From Candidatus Daviesbacteria bacterium (GTDB lineage: Bacteria > Patescibacteria > Microgenomatia > Daviesbacterales > UBA10151): a stretch of 10,617 nt of DNA. Both the position numbers and the translations under genes were made by a program. Of the stretch, positions 8,030 through 10,617 are shown one piece after another; the stretch's first letter is position 1, and each line of letters starts with the position of its first letter. Location of the stretch: contig JAUSHE010000020.1 in NCBI GenBank assembly GCA_030648435.1, positions 1-10,617 of the forward strand. Reading direction: 5' to 3'. A model generated the notes under the pieces. That model worked only from the letters and a program-made list of their open reading frames with translations. It was not told the DNA's origin and searched no databases.

Positions 8030-8209
8030 ATGTCTGCTGAGAAAAAAACCGCAACAGGATTTTTTTTGGGAGAATTAGTAAATGATATCTTGGTTGATGG
8101 TGTGGGCTCTCGTCCATTAGGAGAATCCTTCTCCTTAGATCCTTCCTTCACTAGAAGGCGCGGTTCTGGAAGAGGGCGAAGAAGATTTCTACGAGGTCTT
8201 CCCATTTGA
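8030..8209 (+). CDS. small ORF of unknown function
   Basis: A 59-codon ORF begins 23 nt after rpsG (MSAEKKTATGFFLGELVNDI at the N-terminus) and stops at TGA 8207-8209, which overlaps the predicted -35 box. I do not recognise it. The first 40 codons use codons like the neighbours. The last 19 are Arg-rich (RRRGSGRGRRR) with codons such as CGA and CTA that the neighbours use little. Over the same bases another frame, open from 8139 to a TGA at 8259, reads acidic and more protein-like (LEGAVLEEGEEDFYEVFPFD). No clear Shine-Dalgarno precedes the ATG; TAGAAT (8018-8023) lies 6 nt upstream but has no good -35. It could be a small real gene, one broken by a frameshift, or non-coding leader sequence. 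Confidence 0.3.
   Translation: MSAEKKTATGFFLGELVNDILVDGVGSRPLGESFSLDPSFTRRRGSGRGRRRFLRGLPI
8119..8202 (+). repeat. cluster of small inverted repeats (possible RNA structure)
   Basis: Three hairpins follow each other. The first is AGGAGAA-TCC-TTCTCCT (8119-8135, 7 bp, 3-nt loop). The second is CCTTC-ACTA-GAAGG (8145-8158, 5 bp). The third pairs GGAAGA (8168-8173) with TCTTCC (8197-8202) and encloses a smaller AGAA-GAT-TTCT stem (8180-8190). ATCCTTC occurs twice, at 8125-8131 and 8139-8145. The stretch is rich in purine and pyrimidine tracts, which makes chance pairing easier, so a structured RNA is only a possibility. Confidence 0.3.
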
Positions 8210-8233
8210 CTTTCAGGATCAAAAAAGTATAAT
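8206..8233 (+). promoter_or_regulatory. near-consensus sigma70-type promoter
   Basis: TTGACT (8206-8211, 5 of 6 matches to TTGACA) and a perfect TATAAT (8228-8233) are separated by 16 nt, in a non-coding or weakly coding gap just upstream of the Gre-type gene and fusA. The expected start is near A8238 or A8242. This would give the mini-Gre and fusA their own transcription apart from the rpoBC-rpsLG message. The sequence match is strong; activity is inferred. Confidence 0.65.
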
Positions 8234-8245
8234 ATACACTTATTG

Positions 8246-8270
8246 CCTCCCAGCTTGAGGGAGGTTTTTT
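8246..8270 (+). terminator. intrinsic terminator / attenuator hairpin
   Basis: CCTCCC (8246-8251), a 7-nt loop AGCTTGA and GGGAGG (8259-8264) form a 6-bp, mostly G-C stem followed directly by six T (8265-8270). This is the classic Rho-independent form, and only the + strand has the T run. It can end the rpoBC-rpsLG transcript. Because a strong promoter lies just upstream, it would also be met within about the first 30 nt of a transcript from that promoter, making it a candidate attenuator for the downstream genes. Confidence 0.75.
8257..8264 (+). promoter_or_regulatory. ribosome binding site within the terminator stem
   Basis: GAGGGAGG is the only strong Shine-Dalgarno match before the ATG at 8278, with 13 nt between them. 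Six of its bases form the 3' arm of the 8246-8270 hairpin, so folding would hide it from the ribosome. This supports ATG 8278 over the in-frame TTG at 8269, which lies inside the T run only 4 nt after the motif. Confidence 0.5.
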
Positions 8271-8277
8271 GTTAAAC

Positions 8278-8502
8278 ATGGACAATAAATTAAGACAAGA
8301 AAAAATTAAAATGTGGAAGAAAAATTTGAATCAACTGGAGATTGATTTAAAAGTTATTACGTTAAAAAAGGGCGCGGCTGCTGCAGAGGGAGATTTGTCT
8401 GAGAACGCAGCCTATTCCATGGCTATTGAAGATGCAGAAACAACCAGAGTGAGAATTGGGGAAGTTAAGAAAATCCTCAGAGACTTGGAAAAGGACGGGT
8501 GA
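8278..8502 (+). CDS. stand-alone GreA/GreB-type N-terminal coiled-coil protein (mini-Gre)
   Basis: The 74-aa protein aligns with the N-terminal domain of GreA only: a first charged helix (about 3-30, RQEKIKMWKKNLNQLEIDLK), the turn EGDLSENAAY (37-46), and a second helix (about 43-72, ending KKILRDLEKDG). Asp39 and Glu42 match E. coli GreA Asp41 and Glu44, the acidic tip that reaches through the polymerase secondary channel and helps coordinate the catalytic Mg for transcript cleavage. The FKBP-like C-terminal domain (about 80 residues in GreA, main RNA polymerase contact) is absent: TGA 8500-8502 lies at the domain boundary and fusA starts 1 nt later, so no lost half follows. It may be an active small cleavage factor, a secondary-channel regulator in the manner of DksA/TraR-type proteins, or a decayed gene. 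The intact tip and good codon use argue against decay. Confidence 0.8.
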   Translation: MDNKLRQEKIKMWKKNLNQLEIDLKVITLKKGAAAAEGDLSENAAYSMAIEDAETTRVRIGEVKKILRDLEKDG

Positions 8503-8503
8503 A

Positions 8504-10617
8504 ATGGCAGTTACAAAGACAAAACGGGATTTTCCTCTCGATAGAATTAGAAACATTGGAATAATAGCCCATATTGATGCAGGCAAAACCACTACCACAG
8601 AGCGGATTTTATTTTATACAGGAAAAACTTACAAAATAGGAAATATTGATGAGGGTACGACTGTTACTGACTGGATGGATCAGGAGCGGGAACGCGGAAT
8701 TACTATTGTATCGGCTGCCATTACGGCATTTTGGACCGTAAAAAAAGGTCAATTTGAGAACGAGGAGATGCGGATTAATTTAATTGATACGCCGGGTCAT
8801 GTTGATTTTACAGCCGAGGTTGAAAGGTCTCTTAGGGTTTTGGACGGAGCAGTAATAGTTTTGGACTCATCTTCCGGAGTGCAGTCCCAGACAGAAACAG
8901 TCTGGAGGCAGGCGAATAAATACAATGTGCCTTTAATTGCTTTTTCCAACAAGATGGATGTGGTGGGGGCAGATTTTACGGCCACTATTCAATCAGCCAG
9001 AGACAGATTAGGAGCAAATGCTATTGCTTACAATTTGCCGATGGGCAAAGAAAATGATTTTAAGGGGGTTGTCGATTTGTTAACCGAAAAAGCCATTATT
9101 TGGGAAGGTGATGAAACCGGCGCTAAGTTTCATGAGGTGGATATACCTGCTGATATGATGGAAGCGGTAAAAGCAGCACGCGAAAAATTAGTCGAAGAAA
9201 TTTCCGGCACAGATGATGTACTGATGGAAAAGTATTTGGGCGGAGAGGCAATTTCCGTTGCAGAACTGAAAATCGTTTTAAGAAAAGCAGTAATTGCCAA
9301 TAAAATTGTGCCTGTTTTTGCCGGTTCCTCCCTTCGTAACAAAGGCGTACAACCCATATTGGATGCAGTGGTTGAGTATTTGCCTTCTCCTCAGGATATT
9401 GCCACAGTAACCGGTACAAATCCGAAAACCGGAGAAGCAGAGGAAAGAAAAGGTGACTCCAGTGCTCCGTTGGCAGCTTTGGCTTTTAAAATTCAGGTTG
9501 ATCCGCATGTCGGGAAACTGACTTATATTAGGGTTTACTCAGGTACTTTGCAGAGTGGCTCTTATGTTTACAATGTTACCAAGCAAATCCGGGAAAGAGT
9601 GGGCAGACTGCTCCTGATGCATGCTAATGACAGGGAGGAAATTGATGAAGCATATGCCGGGGAGATTGTGGCAGCAGTTGGTTTAAAAGATACGGTCACC
9701 GGCAATACTCTTTGCGATGAAACTACCCCGATTATTTTAGAATCTATAACTTTTCCTGACCCGGTTATTTCACTCGCCATTGAACCAAAAACCAAATCCG
9801 ACCAGGAAAAATTAGGTTATGCCTTGCAAAGGCTTGCCGAAGAAGACCCGACTTTCCGGGTCAAGTCAGACCAGGAAACAGGACAAACTATTATTGCCGG
9901 TATGGGTGAGTTGCAGCTGGAGATTTTGGTGGACCGGATGAAAAGAGAATTTAAGGTGGAAGCAAATGTCGGCCAGCCTCAGGTTGCATACAAAGAAACG
10001 ATTACTAAATTGGCAGAAGGTGAAGGTAAATACATCAGGCAAACAGGCGGACGGGGTCAGTACGGCCATTGCCTGCTCCGTATTGAACCTTTGCCCCGCG
10101 GTCAGGGCAGGGAGTTTGTGTCGGAAGTTGTCGGCGGAGCTATCCCGCGGGAATTTATTTCTCCGATTGAAAAAGGAGTTGTGGAAAAAGAAGATACCGG
10201 AATTTTGGCGGGATACCCCGTAACGGATATTAAAGTGATAGTTTATGATGGATCTTTCCATGACGTTGATTCATCCGAAATTGCTTTTAAGATTGCAGCT
10301 TCTTTAGGCCTTTCTGAAGCAGCCAAGAAAGCAGACATGATACTCCTTGAGCCAATCATGAAGGTGGAAGTGACAACTCCCGATGAATTCTTAGGAGACA
10401 TTATCGGGGATCTATCTTCCAAAAGGGCTCAGATTTTATCTTCTGAAACAAGAGGAACTGCCAGGGTGGTTATAGCGCTAGTGCCTTTGGCAGAGATGCA
10501 CGGATATGCTACAGCCATAAGAAGCATGTCCCAAGGACGGGCTACTTATTACATGGAAGCAGATCATTATGAAACAGTGCCTTCCAATATAACTCAGAAG
10601 ATCGTTGAAACCTCAGG
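8504..10617 (+). CDS. fusA: elongation factor G (3' end cut by window edge)
   Basis: EF-G is the ribosomal translocase GTPase, which also acts in ribosome recycling. AAGGA (8491-8495), 8 nt upstream, supports ATG 8504, one base after the mini-Gre stop. GTPase motifs: G1 AHIDAGKTTT (22-31), G2 RGITI (64-68), G3 DTPGHVDF (95-102, with His99) and G4 NKMD (149-152). Domain II starts near 305 (KIQVDPHVGKLTYIRVYSG), domain III near 410, domain IV near 490 with TGGRGQYGH and GSFHDVDSSE, where His586 matches the conserved tip histidine, and domain V near 612 (LLEPIMKVEV, GDIIGDLSSKRAQ, GYATAIRSMSQGRA). The usual R-T after NKMD is V-V here. The 704 complete codons already equal the whole length of E. 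coli EF-G, and the sequence has reached the PSNITQKIVETS end region, so only a few residues are missing. The GTPase motifs are intact, and nothing suggests the antibiotic-resistance paralogues. Confidence 0.98.
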   Translation, partial: MAVTKTKRDFPLDRIRNIGIIAHIDAGKTTTTERILFYTGKTYKIGNIDEGTTVTDWMDQERERGITIVSAAITAFWTVKKGQFENEEMRINLIDTPGHVDFTAEVERSLRVLDGAVIVLDSSSGVQSQTETVWRQANKYNVPLIAFSNKMDVVGADFTATIQSARDRLGANAIAYNLPMGKENDFKGVVDLLTEKAIIWEGDETGAKFHEVDIPADMMEAVKAAREKLVEEISGTDDVLMEKYLGGEAISVAELKIVLRKAVIANKIVPVFAGSSLRNKGVQPILDAVVEYLPSPQDIATVTGTNPKTGEAEERKGDSSAPLAALAFKIQVDPHVGKLTYIRVYSGTLQSGSYVYNVTKQIRERVGRLLLMHANDREEIDEAYAGEIVAAVGLKDTVTGNTLCDETTPIILESITFPDPVISLAIEPKTKSDQEKLGYALQRLAEEDPTFRVKSDQETGQTIIAGMGELQLEILVDRMKREFKVEANVGQPQVAYKETITKLAEGEGKYIRQTGGRGQYGHCLLRIEPLPRGQGREFVSEVVGGAIPREFISPIEKGVVEKEDTGILAGYPVTDIKVIVYDGSFHDVDSSEIAFKIAASLGLSEAAKKADMILLEPIMKVEVTTPDEFLGDIIGDLSSKRAQILSSETRGTARVVIALVPLAEMHGYATAIRSMSQGRATYYMEADHYETVPSNITQKIVETS

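Noticed and set aside
8018..8030. TAGAAT 6 nt before ATG 8030 as a promoter for a leaderless transcript
   Set aside because: The spacing fits, but the -35 position has only TTTAGG and the ORF itself is doubtful.
7996..8205. 69-codon ORF on the minus strand across the rpsG-gre gap
   Set aside because: It overlaps the end of rpsG, has no visible ribosome site, gives a biased Arg/Pro/Ser peptide with no family resemblance, and runs against every other gene.
8278..8510. Mini-Gre as a frameshifted full-length greA
   Set aside because: The fusA ATG is 1 nt after the stop and EF-G sequence follows at once, so there is no remnant of a C-terminal domain to restore.

Overview
The window is a str-type operon region on one strand, running rpoB - rpoC - rpsL - rpsG - (small unidentified ORF) - promoter/terminator element - Gre-type coiled-coil gene - fusA. 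Every gene is on the + strand. TGA acts as a normal stop in rpsL and in the Gre-type gene, and none interrupts the long genes, so the standard bacterial code applies. RpoB (1111 aa) and RpoC (1229 aa) are compact. RpoB lacks the large lineage insertions of proteobacteria, while RpoC has an extra coiled coil near its N-terminus. The combination of compact polymerase subunits, divergent positions in conserved sites and near-zero gene spacing suggests an uncultivated lineage, possibly Candidate Phyla Radiation/Patescibacteria (Microgenomates-like). That placement is an inference from general appearance; no database search was possible.

Positions 1-7066: a 39-base leader may hold the last codons of an upstream gene whose TAA overlaps the rpoB ATG. 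rpoB and rpoC follow, 1 nt apart. Both keep the catalytic core: GDKLAGRHGNKG in beta; NADFDGD, the trigger loop and both zinc sites in beta prime. Positions 7069-8006: rpsL starts 2 nt after rpoC and rpsG overlaps rpsL by 4 nt (ATGA), so these four genes look like one translationally coupled block making RNA polymerase and two 30S proteins.

Positions 8007-8277 form the only sizeable gap. It holds a 59-codon ORF of unknown function whose downstream part looks better coding in another frame, several small hairpins, a near-consensus promoter (TTGACT - 16 nt - TATAAT), and an intrinsic terminator that starts only a few bases after the predicted transcription start. The 3' arm of that terminator is also the only good Shine-Dalgarno sequence for the next gene.

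Positions 8278-10617: a 74-aa protein corresponds to just the N-terminal coiled-coil domain of GreA/GreB, with the acidic GDLSENAAY tip, ending at the usual domain boundary. fusA (EF-G) begins 1 nt later and runs off the right edge almost complete. The most interesting part is this middle section: a stand-alone mini-Gre behind a promoter-proximal terminator, between the RNA polymerase genes and the translocase gene. RpoB also departs from the usual rifampicin-pocket sequence at several positions.
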